From Agapetus fuscipes (Eukaryota > Arthropoda > Insecta > Trichoptera > Glossosomatidae), in assembly GCA_951799405.1 (NCBI GenBank), contig OX637344.1:8742001-8806000 (forward strand): DNA of 64,000 nt, in the 5' to 3' direction. Of the stretch, positions 10,836 through 22,514 are shown in pieces. The translations under genes were made by a program, and so were the position numbers. The notes under the pieces were generated by a model. The model saw only the letters and a list, made by a program, of their open reading frames with translations, did no database searches and was not told the DNA's origin. Position 1 is the stretch's first letter, and each line of letters starts with the position of its first letter.

Positions 10836-11405
10836 AATTAATGAGGAAAGACTGATGAAGAAAGTATACTTGCAAGAATATATGGATGTCGTGGTAGAGG
10901 AAGACCGAGAAAGATATGGATGGACCAAATATCCGAAATTGCGAATGAATGGAAAATCCAGAGTCATAATAAAATAAGAACCTGTATGAAAAAGGTTATG
11001 ACTCTGGAGGAAATGAAAGAAGTATGTAAGGACAGAAATAAATGCGGTTGATCTGTAATGTTGGCGGCTAGGGTTTATTAAATTGGAATTTGCTTTCTGT
11101 CTGTTGTCCATAGATATTATTATTTATTGATTTATAAAATGTAATTTGTCGTGTTTGTTCCTTGACTTATAGGTTAGTATGCGGCTGACCACCTATGCTG
11201 TAAAAATGGTTCACTTTGCCAATGTCACCCCTGTTTCAGGGAAGGACGGCAAGAGTTGCAGGGTGTATGTCCATTTGAGATTTGGTTTTTATGTTGTAGG
11301 TTCACATGAGGCATGTGCAAGCGCGAATTTGTTCGTGTATGGTTGTGGAAATGCATGTTATGTGAATATCCAATGTAACATATCTTATGCAACTTAGATT
11401 AGATT
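10836..11405 (+). mobile_element. RTE-type LINE 3' end with family C tail
   Basis: The extreme C-terminus of the LINE ORF starts at NEERLM (10836) and is frameshifted soon after. In corrected reading it gives CRGRGRPRK, IWMDQISEIANEW and KVMTLEEMKEVCKDR. The UTR follows (GATCTGTAATGTTGGCGG at 11050) and then a complete family C sequence from 11155 to the AGATT-repeat tail at 11393-11405. The junction between UTR and family C is the same as in the copy at 29250-30605. Confidence 0.8.
11155..11405 (+). repeat. Family C as the 3' terminal part of the LINE at 10836
   Basis: TTCCTTGACTTATAGGTTAG start and TTAGATTAGATTAGAT tail, joined to the LINE UTR without a break. Confidence 0.85.
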
Positions 11406-11742
11406 AGATATGACAGGAAATCAAGTGAAAGTTAAATTTTTGTACTTATTTTCAATTAACGTGAGGGTTGAGTATTTACGAGGAGTGCTTTGCTCTTGGC
11501 TTTTCAAATATTTTCTTCAATACTGTTGATTAAAAAAATGTATGAAAACTAAATCGCTCAATAGGGAAAAGTACTGAGTTGTAATTTCCATACATTTTTC
11601 AATTTTTGCAATTGACGGAATTGTTATGCTTGTTCGTTTGGAAATGAGGTGTGTTTCTATGGTGTTTTATGTACGTAATTAAGTGTTTTTTATTTCTAAA
11701 TTAGTGTGAGACTGACAATTCGTCCTGTTTTTTTTGCGCTAG

Positions 11743-11882
11743 AGTTCCATCCAGCCTTACAGCAACAAAGTCTTGCATGAGTAATTGACGCTTTACACAG
11801 CGACGATCAAGCTCGCAGAGGGTTCTTGATTTTTGATTCACACAAAAACAGCGCTCACCAAATAAATCCCCCTAATATTTAA
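11743..11882 (+). repeat. SINE A, 3' half
   Basis: Starts at TTCCATCCAGCCTTACAGCA and ends AAACAGCGCTCACCAAATAA. The tRNA-like head is lost. Confidence 0.8.
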
Positions 11883-12420
11883 TTTATATACGCGTAGTAA
11901 CTGGTCTTTTTTTTTGCTTACGACAGTAAAATTCTAAATTCTCCGAAATGAACAATTTGAGCCAGCCCTTCAGTGAAAAAATATTAATGGTTTTCTCGTG
12001 ACGGTTGTTTGATTAACTCTTGACAAAAGAATTCCAGGTACGCGACCCGTATGCCCTCTCCCCTAAAATTCCAGCGTTCGCCATTTCCACTTTTTTTTTA
12101 AATGACTACGGTCTAGAGCCAAAATTGTTTTTCACATAAAAAAGAATCAACGTTGTCCATTTTAATTTTATTCTTTGTTTTATTCAACTTATTAAAAATA
12201 AATGAAAATTCATAGTTTGAAAACATCATAACAAATACATCAACAAAAAATACAAATACATGATAAAAAAAAAATTTTTTTTGTAGGTATACACAAAAAA
12301 AAACTAGGATGTTTAAATCGGGAGTGCCCGAAGAGGAATTCATTTCTTATATAATTAAAATGAATAGAATTCCTAGATATATTTATTTCAATACCTACAT
12401 ACATCTTATATTCATAAGAC
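11883..12420. other. No recognisable feature
   Basis: AT-rich with several A and T runs. Nothing coding. Confidence 0.4.
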
Positions 12421-12716
12421 TGGTTCGTTATCTTGTGCTTAGCGTTTTGGACTCCAACAATAAAGGTTGTGGGTTCGATTCCCGGGGGAGAACAAAAAAA
12501 AATATCATGTATATTTTAAAATATGCTCTTCTCTGCGTTAACAAATGCATATGTCTTTACCAAAGACGGGTCACAAAGATCCATCTAGCCTTACAGCAAC
12601 TAGCCTCTGGTTTCAGAATTGGGGCTTTCTATAGCGACGACCGAGCATGCAAGAGCTCTTGAGGTGTGTATCACACAAAAACAGCGCTCGTAAAATAAAT
12701 CATTCAATATTATAAT
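12421..12716 (+). repeat. SINE A, full length, diverged head
   Basis: The B box is GGTTCGATTCC. The A box is decayed (TTATCTTGTGCTTAGCG). The tail ends ATATTATAATA. Confidence 0.82.
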
Positions 12717-13339
12717 AAGTAAAATATAAATTGAAACGATATATAACATAAAATATTCATATTCAATGTACGCCGACAAGCAGACACGTATTAATTCACA
12801 ATAACGCATGCTCCATGCATACTTACAAAATAAATAACAAAATCTAAAATGTACAGTACCCTTGCAACTTTTGCCGAGACAGCGTCACCTCTGCCACCCA
12901 AATGTCACCCCTAAAACAGGGATAAAATTGTCAAAGGCATCAAATTCTAATACCATTTTTAAATATCCATTAAGTTAACAACTGTCTATCATTTTTCAAG
13001 TCCTCTTTTTTCTAGCTATCAAAAACCGCTTTCAGCTTTATATGGTAGATTCAAGTTTTCAAAGCTAAGATTAAAAATGGAAAGATCCCGAGTAGACCTT
13101 TAGATATTGGATATCTCGGAAATTCCAACCCTTAACGTCTGGCTTTTTTTACCACTATTTTCATCTATAAGGTTCTGGAATGTTCACCTTAACCCTTGAA
13201 TAAGGTGTGCACTCCTTACAGAAAATCTGAACAAATGATAATATTGAAGAATATTTTGATCTAAGAGTTTTTTTTCTAAGAGTGTTAAAATATTCATCGC
13301 TACTTACGCTAGCGCTACTAAGCTGCACATTTATTGAAA
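12717..13339. other. Intergenic, trace of family C
   Basis: 12880-12925 (TTTTGCCGAGACAGC, TGTCACCCCTAAAACAGGGA) looks like a rearranged family C core. The rest shows nothing. Confidence 0.4.
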
Positions 13340-13495
13340 CGTCTTGCCGCGTTTTCCCCGAAGGGTTGCATGTGGCTAGTGGAACCTTTGTATTTTTCAG
13401 GGAAGGAGGCCGGCCTTACACCAACCACTTCAGTTAAAGTAGGGCTGGTACTCATTTATTGTGAAGGTTGAGTTGAACACCAAAACGAGAAATCA
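13340..13495 (-). repeat. SINE B 3' half
   Basis: TCTTGCCGCGTTTTCCCCGA, GGTTGCATGTGGCTAG, AGGCCGGCCTTACACCAAC and GTACTCATTTATTGTGAAGG. The tRNA-like head is missing. Confidence 0.8.
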
Positions 13496-13994
13496 TTTCG
13501 ATTTCACGTATTTTAAACATTAAAAGATTGCGTAAAAAAATTTGAAAAAATAAATCTTTCATAATTATTTTACAATAATGTTTTACGTGTTTTTTTTTTA
13601 AATCGGGGCGTTGAACTAATTTACAAAAAAAAACACGATAAATAAGGGTTGAACAGATATTTTCAGGGTTGAATTTGTTGTACAGGGGCAGCTGCGGGAA
13701 TCGCAGATAAATTAGCTATCAATCACAACCCTTGCTGGGAGCTTCCTCCCCTCATCCTACCTTACAAGCTACCCTCCCCCCCAAGCTACCCTACTCTCCC
13801 CCTCCCAAGCCACCTGCCCTGAGTTGGCATTTTGACATGAAAAGGCAGAGTCAAAATCACGGTGTATAAAATATAATAATTGTCAGGGGGGAGTGAAAAA
13901 TGAGCGTGCAATAAGTATTTGCATAAATAAACAATGTTTATAATTTTATTTTATATTTTTTGAAGTTTTCCTGCAAGGGCGCTGAAAACATTTT
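13496..13994. other. Unannotated, with C-rich tract
   Basis: 13740-13815 is a polypyrimidine stretch of C4-C7 runs separated by CTAC. Otherwise nothing is recognised. Confidence 0.4.
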
Positions 13995-14090
13995 GTTTTT
14001 AACAAATTTTAAATAACGTACCTATCTCTGTTTTCAGGGAATGTTGGACAAAGTTGCAGGGTTTACGTTCGTCTGAGATTTGTTTTTTTA
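13995..14090 (+). repeat. Family C core fragment
   Basis: CTCTGTTTTCAGGGAATGTT, AAAGTTGCAGGGTTTACG and CTGAGATTTG. Confidence 0.6.
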
Positions 14091-14184
14091 ACTTTAGTAT
14101 ACTCTATTTGCAAATTCTTCATTTTTCCATCTGCAGGTTTCAGCCATCTGTAAAATTTATTATTTGATTAATCCATTCTTCCCT

Positions 14185-14355
14185 TATTATTGTACTTCAA
14201 ACATTTTTTTTACCCATAATCTTAAATGTTTATCAAAGTTGACTGACACATGCCACATGTGGACTTACAAAATAAAAACCCAATCTCAAATGAACATACA
14301 CTCTGCAACATTCGCTGACCTTCCCTGACACAGGAGTGACATTGCAAAATGAACT
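14185..14355 (-). repeat. Family C, body
   Basis: ACATGCCACATGTGGACTTA, CAATCTCAAATGAACAT, CTTCCCTGACACAGGAGTGA, then ATTGCAAAATGAAC. Confidence 0.78.
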
Positions 14356-14934
14356 TTTGCTTACCTAATTTTCATAAATGCAGATTTTAGATTATTTTAA
14401 TGTTCCTTTAACGTTCGGTTCTGTTACAGTGAAAGTATCTTGCTAACAAATCCTTTTGTGCGTAACGATTAACGGCTATAACGGCTCTAACGACTGGCGT
14501 AACGCTACGAGCGATGGATTATTCCGTTAGGCCCGCTAGCGACTGACGCTCCTGATCCCCAAGTAAAAACATTGCGTTAACTCCCCTCAATCGCGTAAAT
14601 CTATTTTTTTTTATGAAAACTAGATCACTCACTAGGAGTGACGTCGCATATTTCATGCATATTTGATTTACGCGATCAAGGTGAGTTTACGCAATATTTT
14701 AAACTTGGAATTCTGATCCTATTAGCATCCAGGAGAAGGATTAACAAGCCAAATAATACCTGTTATACCTGCTTAAAAATTAGACAGGAAAAAAAAGAAT
14801 TCATTTTCATTGTACAAAAAAAAAGAGTTTTGTTTGGATTAAAATGGTAAAAGACTCCCTTCTTTAAACGATAAAATTCATTACGAGAGATACGAAACAA
14901 TTTTTACAAACTTACAATTATGCACCATCTATCT

Positions 14935-15092
14935 TTAATCTATAATCTAAGTAACACAGGTATATTAGTTTTTAAAATTCATATCAAATGTATGCCCACA
15001 AACAGACACGTGTAAGTTTGAGCATACAAATACTGCATGTGTTGTGTACTTACAAAATCAAATCGAAACCTCGAACGACCGTAAGCCCTGCA
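14935..15092 (-). repeat. Family C, tail and body, joined to an inverted copy
   Basis: Begins with the reversed tail ATCTATAATCTAAG and ends at AGCCCTGCAACTTTTG, where the next copy starts in the opposite orientation with no spacer. Confidence 0.78.
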
Positions 15093-15300
15093 ACTTTTGT
15101 GGTTCACTTTTGCCAATGTAGTCCCTGTTTCAGGGCAAGTCAGAAAAAAATTGAGTTCAGATTTGATAATTTGTACTTACACATGCTGCATGTGTACTTA
15201 CTTTAGTACAAATGTGTACTTACTTTAGTATAAATGTAGCATGGACTTACTCATCTCTGTTTGCGGGCATGAATTTAATATTAATCATACGTGTTAATAT
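15093..15300 (+). repeat. Family C, inverted partner with internal duplication
   Basis: TGGTTCACTTTTGCCAATGT core. The segment GTGTACTTACTTTAGTA is repeated at about 15195 and 15215. Confidence 0.72.
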
Positions 15301-15374
15301 AATATATTTGCAAAGATCTCATTTTAAAATTTCATACCTTCTAGCAACCACAATAAACATAAAAAAACAAAGGA

Positions 15375-15505
15375 CTTTTAGTTAAAAAAAAATATACCTG
15401 ACGATGATCTAAGATCGAAAACGTTAGTAAAATTAAAGAATAAATAATTGTAAAAGTGAAAATATAAAACAGTGTTTGATTTAAATCCTTAAAATAAATA
15501 AATTA
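15375..15505 (+). mobile_element. Hammerhead-like hairpin element (family D), right half
   Basis: Carries CTGACGA (15398-15404), hairpin GATC-TAA-GATC, GAA, AACGTT and A (15426), then a GTGAAAATATAAAACAGTGT arm. It is nearly identical to 20811-20918 but lacks the left arm, so it is a partial copy. Confidence 0.72.
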
Positions 15506-16479
15506 TTTAAAAAAAAAAAATTAATTTGTCTTTATTTTATTTTCAAGCTCACACAAGATAGAGGCTGGATACAATGCTGAAGTCCTGGGTAGGTGAAGCC
15601 ATGATGGGTTTTTTTAACACGTGCAATAAAAAACGCAATTTCAGTAAATCTTATTTACTACGCAATTACTGAGAGAGGAACCTTGTTAAAGGCCACAGGC
15701 AGTCACTTAAAGGAATGTTTCTTCTTTTTTTTGAAGATGAATCCAATTCACAACTTTATTTTGCTGTGGCTTGTGGCATATTGCTTAAGATTTCAAAAAA
15801 GTTTTTGTAAGAAACGTTTGTAGTTTTTATTAATAGATAGATGAATTGAATTGCTCGTCAAGTTTTTTTTCAATTTAAAAAACAAGTTTTACATCATTTC
15901 AGGATGTTTTTTTTTTAAATAAATATATACGCAACAAACTAGTATTTGAAATGATGAAAAAAATGTGAACGCGTGTGATGCATATTTTTTGTTCAAATCG
16001 GATAGTGCTTAAAATTTAAAATCGCTTGTATACAAATTGAGCTTACAAACTAATTGGCGCGATCTCAGTTTTATGCGATATTTGGGATGAAAACTTTTAT
16101 CAAATCCCGACCATTTGGTGTGAAAAATGTGCTCCGTAATAGACGATGGTTTCCATTCGCAGGATTCTCGCAAAACGTGCCAACGTTAGTCACCTATACT
16201 ATGTTATTAGTGCATTGATAAATTTGCAAGGTTTGGAAAACAAAAACAAAAACTTCACTTTTTCACTCCAAACGTCAGAGTTTTCCAACGAGATTTGTAA
16301 AAATATTACTTTTCCTGAAAAAAAAAACAACTAAGCTGCATATACAGTACCTTTGCAAGTTTTTGATGTGCAGTCCTACCAAAAAAATCGTATTTGGTGA
16401 AAATAACTAATTTACTTTCACACGTAAGGGGGACAGCTTGACGATAAACTTTTTACTTGATATGGAAGTTTCCTTAACT

Positions 16480-16636
16480 TAAAGGTTGGTAAACGTTCCT
16501 TTACTTATAGGTTGGCTGTATATGAGGCTGAGCACCCATGCTGTGCAAAATGTTTCACTTTGTCAATGCCATCCCTGTTTCAGGAAAGTTTGGCAAGAGT
16601 TGCAGGGTTTATGTTCATTTGAGATTTGAATTTTAA
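16480..16636 (+). repeat. Family C, 3'-truncated, duplicated head
   Basis: The head motif occurs twice (CTTAACTTAAAGGTTGGTA, then CTTTACTTATAGGTTGGC). It runs to GTTCATTTGAGATTTG and then meets a SINE A fragment. Confidence 0.78.
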
Positions 16637-16662
16637 TTTAAACACATGCGCCAAAGCCACAA

Positions 16663-16775
16663 AAGGTACATTCAGCCTTACAACGACTAGATGTTCTTTG
16701 TGTAATCGGTGATTTCTATGGCGACAACCAAACTCGTAGAGGGGTCTTGAATTCTGGTTCACACAAAAAAATAAA
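16663..16775 (+). repeat. SINE A, 3' half, joined to a family C fragment
   Basis: ACATTCAGCCTTACAACGAC to GGTTCACACAAAAAAATAAA. It directly follows the truncated family C copy ending near 16636. Confidence 0.7.
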
Positions 16776-17224
16776 CCATCCTTGTACCCAATATGTATTG
16801 TGCCTAATAACAGCTCTCTCTGTGAGTGATTTAGTTTTCATGTTTTTTTTTTGTACGAGTATGTACGCGATAGAGGGGAATTTACGCGGTGTTTTGTACT
16901 AGGGGTTCTGACGTCGCTATCGCAAACGCTTTCGTCTCTAAAGCTGATTAACGGCGATACCCTGGCGGATTGTTTTACGACACTTTTATGTAGGCGACAT
17001 TGCGGGCTTTGAAGACGAAGAGATTTTATGTGAATCTCTTGAATTTCCGTGCATTGATTGGCAGATTTAATAACGAACCCCTTAAAATACAAGTCGTGAA
17101 ACGACGTAGAACTTGTAAAAGTATTCAAGGATTTTATTATACATCGATCTTTTTATTTCAGTTGCAAATATATATTTACATAAAACAATTATATTTAGTG
17201 CATACCTACTAGGTGAAAGTTACG

Positions 17225-17382
17225 CGTCACATTCCTCTGTGAGCTCACAAAATAAAAACCCAAATCCCATAAACCCTGCAACTCTTGCCGGCCTTTCCCT
17301 GCATTTACTGACATTGGCAAAGTGAACAATTTTCGAGAGTATGAGTAGTCAGCCTCATACCAATCTATGAGTAAAGGAATTG
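17225..17382 (-). repeat. Family C, body and head
   Basis: TGAGCTCACAAAATAAAAAC to CATACCAATCTATGAGTAAA. The tail is missing. Confidence 0.78.
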
Positions 17383-17464
17383 ATCATGAAAATCAAGATC
17401 CTTCCGGGTTGTCGTGCCATTGATAATTATGATGATTTTTTTGGAAATTTTAAATAATGCAATT

Positions 17465-17690
17465 TACTAACCTATTTTTGTCCCGCCAGAACCACGTACA
17501 AACATCATCAATTTTTATTTTAAATTAATCAGTACTTCTCAAAAAATACTCAATAACATCAATTGAACCAGGATCAATCGTTCTCGTCAATAGGACATGC
17601 CGGGACTCGAACATTATTTCACGTTTTTTATAAAATGCTAATTCAAGTGAATATCCCTTATCCGCTTGACCACAGCGCCGACATACAATT
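17465..17690 (-). repeat. SINE F (tRNA-derived)
   Basis: The minus strand begins TCGGCGCTGTGGTCAAGCGG (A box as in Leu/Ser tRNAs) with B box GTTCGAGTCCCGG. The body (TGATCCTGGTTCAATTGATG) leads to an end with GGCGGGACAAAAATAGGTT. Confidence 0.75.
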
Positions 17691-18301
17691 ATACTCAAAC
17701 TATTTGGAAATCATAGCTTTCATAGCATCATTTGTAAAAACGGATGTGAGTGTCATACACAAGCAAAGCATATTTGTATGAGTTAACGACACGAGAAACA
17801 AAATTCGTCCGTGTCTGAATGTGCCAGATGTTTCATGGGTGCAGTCAGTATCCAAGTAAGCTCGTGACAACTTTTACTACGTCATGTAGTAAGTGAGAAG
17901 ATGTAGAGGCGCTTTTCCATTCTCATACAAAATTTTGAATACTCGGTTACTTTCTTACCTCGTAAAGGTGCATACTCGGACGACCACTCTGGTTTTCATT
18001 TATTTACGAGTGTGGAAAATGTGGTGCAATATGTGACTCAAATTTCATAATTTGTCACCTGGAAGTTTTGCTTACACCAACTAAAATAAACACGGGAATT
18101 TTAATCCTTTAAAACTATTTTAATGAATTAGTTAGTAGTTTGAAAGCTTGCATGCATGTGTTCGCTACAAGCATTCTAGCGCCTGAAAGATATGCAATTG
18201 GTACAGTATTAATTTTATATTAGAATTTCTATGGTTTTCCATGTTTTTTTGCATCATTTTTTTTTCAAGATAATTACAAACATTTTGAAACTTAATAAAT
18301 G
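17691..18301. other. No recognisable feature
   Basis: Mixed-composition intergenic sequence without a coding frame. AAGCATTCTAGCGCCTG near 18170 recurs at 18935, beside another family C copy. Confidence 0.4.
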
Positions 18302-18368
18302 AGGATAAGATTAAAGGTTGGTTTGAGGCTGACCACCCAAACTGTAAAAAATGGTTCACTTTGCCAAA
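18302..18368 (+). repeat. Family C head fragment
   Basis: TTAAAGGTTGGTTTGAGGCT to GGTTCACTTTGCCAAATA, then LINE UTR sequence begins. Confidence 0.75.
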
Positions 18369-18695
18369 TAATGTGTAATTTTGGCGGCTAGGGTTTATCA
18401 AAGTGAAATTTGTTTTATGTTTTAGTTTTTGATGTCCTTTATTGATTTAAAAAAATGAAATTTGTCGTGTATGTTCCTTGAAACGCGTAGCCCATGCTGT
18501 AAAAATGGTTCACTTTCCCTGTTTCAGGGAAGGACGGCAAGAGTTGCAGGGTGCATGTCCATTTGAGATTTAGTTTTTATGTTGTAGGTTCACATGAGGC
18601 ATGTGCAAGCGCGAACTTGTACGTGTCTGGTTGTGAGAATGCATGTAATGTGAATCTCCAATGTAACATATAATTGCAACTAAGATTAGATTAGA
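18369..18695 (+). repeat. LINE 3' UTR with family C and (AGATT)n tail
   Basis: Starts at the UTR motif TTGGCGGCTAGGGTTTATC and passes TTTGTCGTGTATGTTCCTTG into family C, with a short deletion in the head. It ends in four AGATT units. It independently confirms the UTR-family C junction. Confidence 0.82.
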
Positions 18696-18699
18696 TTAG

Positions 18700-18890
18700 A
18701 TTTGCCAATGTCACTCCTGTTTCAGGGAAGGTTCACAAAAGTTGCAGGGTATATGTTCATTTGAGGTTTGGTTTTAATTTGTAAGTATACATCCAGCATT
18801 TGTAAGCGCCATCTTACGCCTGTCTGTTTGTGGGCATGCATTTGATATGAGTTTTGATTGCTAATACATCCTTGAAACTTAGTTTATAGA
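18700..18890 (+). repeat. Family C, head-truncated, in tandem with previous
   Basis: TTTGCCAATGTCACTCCTGT to CATCCTTGAAACTTAG, placed directly after the tail of the copy ending at 18695. Confidence 0.8.
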
Positions 18891-19099
18891 GATTATAGTT
18901 AGTAACGCTTGTATGCATGCGTTCACAATAAGCATTCTAGCGCCTGGAATATATGCAATTGGTACAGATTTATTTTATATATTTAAGTTTTTATAGTTTT
19001 ACATGTATTATTTAAAAAAAATACAAACATTATAAGACTTAGTAACTGATGATGGAATGGTAGGATGGAGCAGTTTTGTTTTTATAAACGCTAAAACAT

Positions 19100-19410
19100 T
19101 CATTGATGTTTTGTATTTTTTAGAATTAAAATTCTAATGAAACACTGTTTCTTTTCACAAATATCAATTTATTTTAATTAATAATTACGAACGTCTTCGA
19201 TCTTGTTGATCATCTTCATTTTCACTAACCTGATTTTATTATTACCTGAAGATGATCAGCAATATCAAAAACGTTCGTAATTATTAACTGAAATAAATTG
19301 ATATTTGTGGAAAAAAAAACCTGTGTTTCAGTAGAATTTTGTTCTTAAAAAATATTAAAAAATCACAATATGAATTTTCACTGTGTTATACACAAACCGT
19401 AAAATACATA
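19100..19410 (+). mobile_element. Palindromic hammerhead-like element (family D)
   Basis: Left arm (TTCTAATGAAACACTGTTTC, CACAAATATCAATTTATTT, AATAATTACGAACGT) pairs with right arm (ACGTTCGTAATTATTAA, AAATAAATTGATATTTGTG). Each arm holds a core. The right one reads CTGAAGA (19246), GATC-AGCAA-TATC, AAA and AACGTT-C, with stem I ATTAC/GTAAT. The left one reads GATC-AACAA-GATC-GAA on the minus strand. It is followed by GAATTTTCACTGTGTTATAC. Confidence 0.72.
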
Positions 19411-19713
19411 GATTAAGAATATTCAATTATTTCATTGCTTTGATATGGCACAGAGACTGTCCTTCCCCAAGAGTTAGGAGTCGTAGAGCGTGCAAGTACG
19501 TAGGTCGAGAATGAAGACATGTTTGTTTCGGAGATGTTGCTGTTGAATAGCGCCCTTGCAGTGATTTATCCCAAACAACGCTATAACTTATTGTCTTTGT
19601 CATTTTTAGTTCGGAATTTAATGCGCAAACATTTGACTTTGCGAAAAACCAACATATACAGTTACAAAATTGCTGATAAGAATTCTCAAAATATGTGGAA
19701 TATTTTATTGGCC

Positions 19714-20035
19714 AGTCCGGTCAATAGCTCAGTTGGTAGAGTGCTTGCATTCCATGCCGACACATCAAATTCAAATTCCACCGAGGGTGTCAGAAATGAT
19801 ATCCCGTTTCGGTGTTTATTTCAAAACTTAAAATAAAATACCAGCAAGGCTTACTAAGCCTTCACAAGAAATGAGAACCAGCCTCCCCGGACGCTGGGAA
19901 ACCCCACATCCGCTGAAGTAGTAAGGCCAGTCCTCTTACCTGTAAAAATAAAAAAGTTCTACTCTCCACATGCAAAAAAACTCTTCGGGGATAACGCGGC
20001 AATAAGTTTCACTATATGTGTAACTAAGTTGCGTT
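19714..20035 (+). repeat. SINE B (tRNA-derived), full length
   Basis: Reference copy of family B. AGTCCGGTCAATAGCTCAGT head with A box (TAGCTCAGTTGG) and a partly decayed B box. Body (ACCGAGGGTGTCAGAAATGA, CAAGGCTTACTAAGCC, GAGAACCAGCCTCC) and end GGATAACGCGGCAATAAG then AACTAAGTTGCG. Confidence 0.88.
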
Positions 20036-20775
20036 TATTGTTTTTAAGCCACAATTCAAACACTTCGGCCACTCATACATACATATTTAATAATTTGTTA
20101 GACTCAAGCACTCTATCTAACAATGGACTTGAACTGAAATTACTCCAAGTTGAACCGTCATTAATCTCTACCTCCGACTACCGGACCATTGTGAAAGTTT
20201 AAAAAAGCGTTGCAGGTAATTCAGTTGGAGATATTTAAGCGTCAGACAAAGCTCTGTGCTCCAGACTGCAGTAAGGGAAAAGTAAAAATGCAGCCTGAAC
20301 AGAAAAGCAGGGCTGGGTTCAGGTCGTTGTGAGCGGTGCGACTGCACCAGGGACCCAGAGTCTCAAGGCCCCCCAAAATAAAAAAAATATCGATTTAATT
20401 GTAGAGTCATTTACTTTGTTATCTTTAATCCTACAAGATAAATGATCATACAAGATCTTATACAAAATAATTTCTTCATAATTATTTTTAGATGTCTTGG
20501 CCATTGTGGCGCAAGGAATATTATTAGAGAAAAAGAAGAAAATTCTGTCATGCATCTGTTTAAAATAATCTTTTCTTAGTAAAAGGATTCTTGAAAAATT
20601 ATTTTCAAACAATCTTGAAGAATCATGCTATCCATAATAACAATAATTTATTATAATCATAAACAATATTTTTTTGACACTATTTATTTTCACCATTTTG
20701 TTGTAAAGAATTATGAACCTTTTTTGATCTCCACAACTTTACCAACTAAACACAATTATTATGATAATTTATTTA
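20036..20775. other. No recognisable feature
   Basis: Intergenic sequence with no coding frame and no family member recognised. Confidence 0.4.
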
Positions 20776-20778
20776 GTT

Positions 20779-20970
20779 TAAAGATTTAAATCAAACACTG
20801 TTTTATATTTTCATACCTGACGATGATCTAAGATCGAAAACGTTAGTAAAATTAAAGAATAAATAATTGTAAAAGTGAAAATATAAAACAGTGTTTGATT
20901 TAAATCCTTAAACCAAATAAATGATCGAATATGAATTTTCGCAGTGTTAATACACAAACAATACAAAATA
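20779..20970 (+). mobile_element. Hammerhead-like hairpin element with terminal inverted repeats (family D)
   Basis: Left arm (TTAAAGATTTAAATCAAACA, CTGTTTTATATTTTCA) is the inverted complement of right arm (TGAAAATATAAAACAGTG, TTTGATTTAAATCCTTAAA). Between them lies CTGACGA (20817), GATC-TAA-GATC, GAA, AACGTT, A, with short stem I (TAC/GTA). It is followed by GAATTTTCGCAGTGTTAATA. Confidence 0.75.
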
Positions 20971-21551
20971 CAATTATTATGTCCTAATTAAATTAAAAAG
21001 ATAAAACTTTTGTTTTCACACACCAAATTGAAACATATAAAATTTTCACGAAATCACAATTTCGTCACCTATAGTACTGTACCTATGTACCTACTGTAAG
21101 CTCTATGGTTTTCTCAGGTTTGTTTCAATATGTATTCGCACCAAGGCCCCTGGCCTACTTAATCCGAGCCTGATATGAGACCCCACGTCCTCGAACTTAC
21201 TCCAGTTTCACAGTTTAAAACTCTACGTTGAAACTATACCTTAGAGTTGCACCTAACTTTTTTCAAAAACTAAGTGGCGCTATTTAAGTTACAATACAAT
21301 TTCCGGTGTTATTGAGTTTGCACTCACAGTTTTGCACTCGGGGTGTGGGCAAGTGTTTCATGAGACCTAATCGTCCGCCATTTATCAGCTGCCTGAAATT
21401 CAGTGCACGTAGTTTTTCCTGAAGATTCATTAAAACGCGGACCCGGTTAATATCTTAATGAGAGTGAACTACGGAGAATTATGTTCATTTGGAAACTTTT
21501 CTTAAAGGCAGAAATGAAAAGAGATGTGATTTAAAACGAGATTATAATAGG

Positions 21552-21713
21552 ATAAAAAAAAACAGCTTTGTTTTCGATTACGTGAGTGTATTTATTTTTA
21601 TTGTATTTGTATTAATTGATACACCTGACGATGCAAACGGATGTTTGCGAACCCGGTTGTGGTATAAAAATAAATATACTCACGTAATCGAAAACAAAGC
21701 TGTTTATTTTTAA
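21552..21713 (+). mobile_element. Palindromic hammerhead-like element, distinct arms (family D)
   Basis: Arms AACAGCTTTGTTTTCGATTA-CGTGAGTGTATTTATTTTT and its inverse at 21662-21706 differ from other copies. The centre reads CTGACGA (21625), stem GCAAAC-GGAT-GTTTGC, GAA, then CCCGGTT. Stem I (ATACAC/GTG-G-TAT) pairs with one bulge. Confidence 0.72.
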
Positions 21714-21796
21714 TCCTTAATGATGAACGATTCCAAAGTTAATGGCTCTACAATCAATAAAATCGAGATTATAATTTTTGTAACTTTCGTGACAAA

Positions 21797-22113
21797 GCTA
21801 CACATACAGTGTAACTTTTTGCCGCGTTTTTCTCAAAGGAGTAGCATGGTGAGAGTAGAAACTTTTTATTTTTACATGTAAGAGAGGCGGCCTTCCTTAC
21901 GCCAATCATTTCAGTTGAAGTAGGGGCTCCCAGCTCCCGAGAGGGCTAGTACTCATTTATTGTGACGGCTGAGTAGACATTGCCTGTATTATATTTTGGG
22001 TGTTAAAATAAGCAATGAAACAGGAAATCATCTCTGACACCCTCGGTGGGATTTGAACCCGAGCTCTTGGCAGGGAATGCAAGCACTCTACTAGCTGTTC
22101 TATCGACCGGACT
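21797..22113 (-). repeat. SINE B, full length
   Basis: The plus strand ends GCTGTTCTATCGACCGGACT, the reversed head. The B box region reads GGATTTGAACCC. The 3' end (AGTGTAACTTTTTGCCGCG) is at 21810. Confidence 0.87.
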
Positions 22114-22165
22114 TTATTTTATTTCCTGAAAAATCTTAGATCACCGTCTTTTACTCTTTACACCT

Positions 22166-22514
22166 GACCGGTCCGTAGTCTGGTGGTAACGCTTCTGATT
22201 CGTAAATGGAAAGTTGTAAGTTGAAAATCCCGGCGGAGAAAAAAAAATACGATTTATAGTTTCAAATATGCTCTTCGCTGGTTTGAAAATTTCATATACC
22301 TTTACCAAAGACCAGCCACCAAAGTTCCATCCAACCTTACAGAAACTGAGTCTGGTTAAAAAATCAGCGCTTTATGTATCGACGAATAAGCTTGCAGAGG
22401 GCTCTTGAGGTGTGATTCACTCAAAAATTTCATATACCTTTACCAAAGACCAGCCACCAAAGTTCCATCCAACCTTACAGAAACTGAGTCTGGTTAAAAA
22501 ATCAGCGCTTTATG
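22166..22514 (+). repeat. SINE A with internal 138-bp tandem duplication, left part
   Basis: The head at 22166 has a recognisable A box and a mutated B box (GTTGAAAATCC). The segment from TTCATATACC (22291) repeats at 22429, an offset of 138 bases. The second copy is cut at 22514 by the LINE. Confidence 0.85.

Noticed and set aside
11179..11397. Recurrent frames of 60-70 codons reading VHFANVTPVSGK at many loci
   Set aside because: The same short peptide recurs because family C is repeated. It is a 3' UTR, and the frames break differently in each copy.
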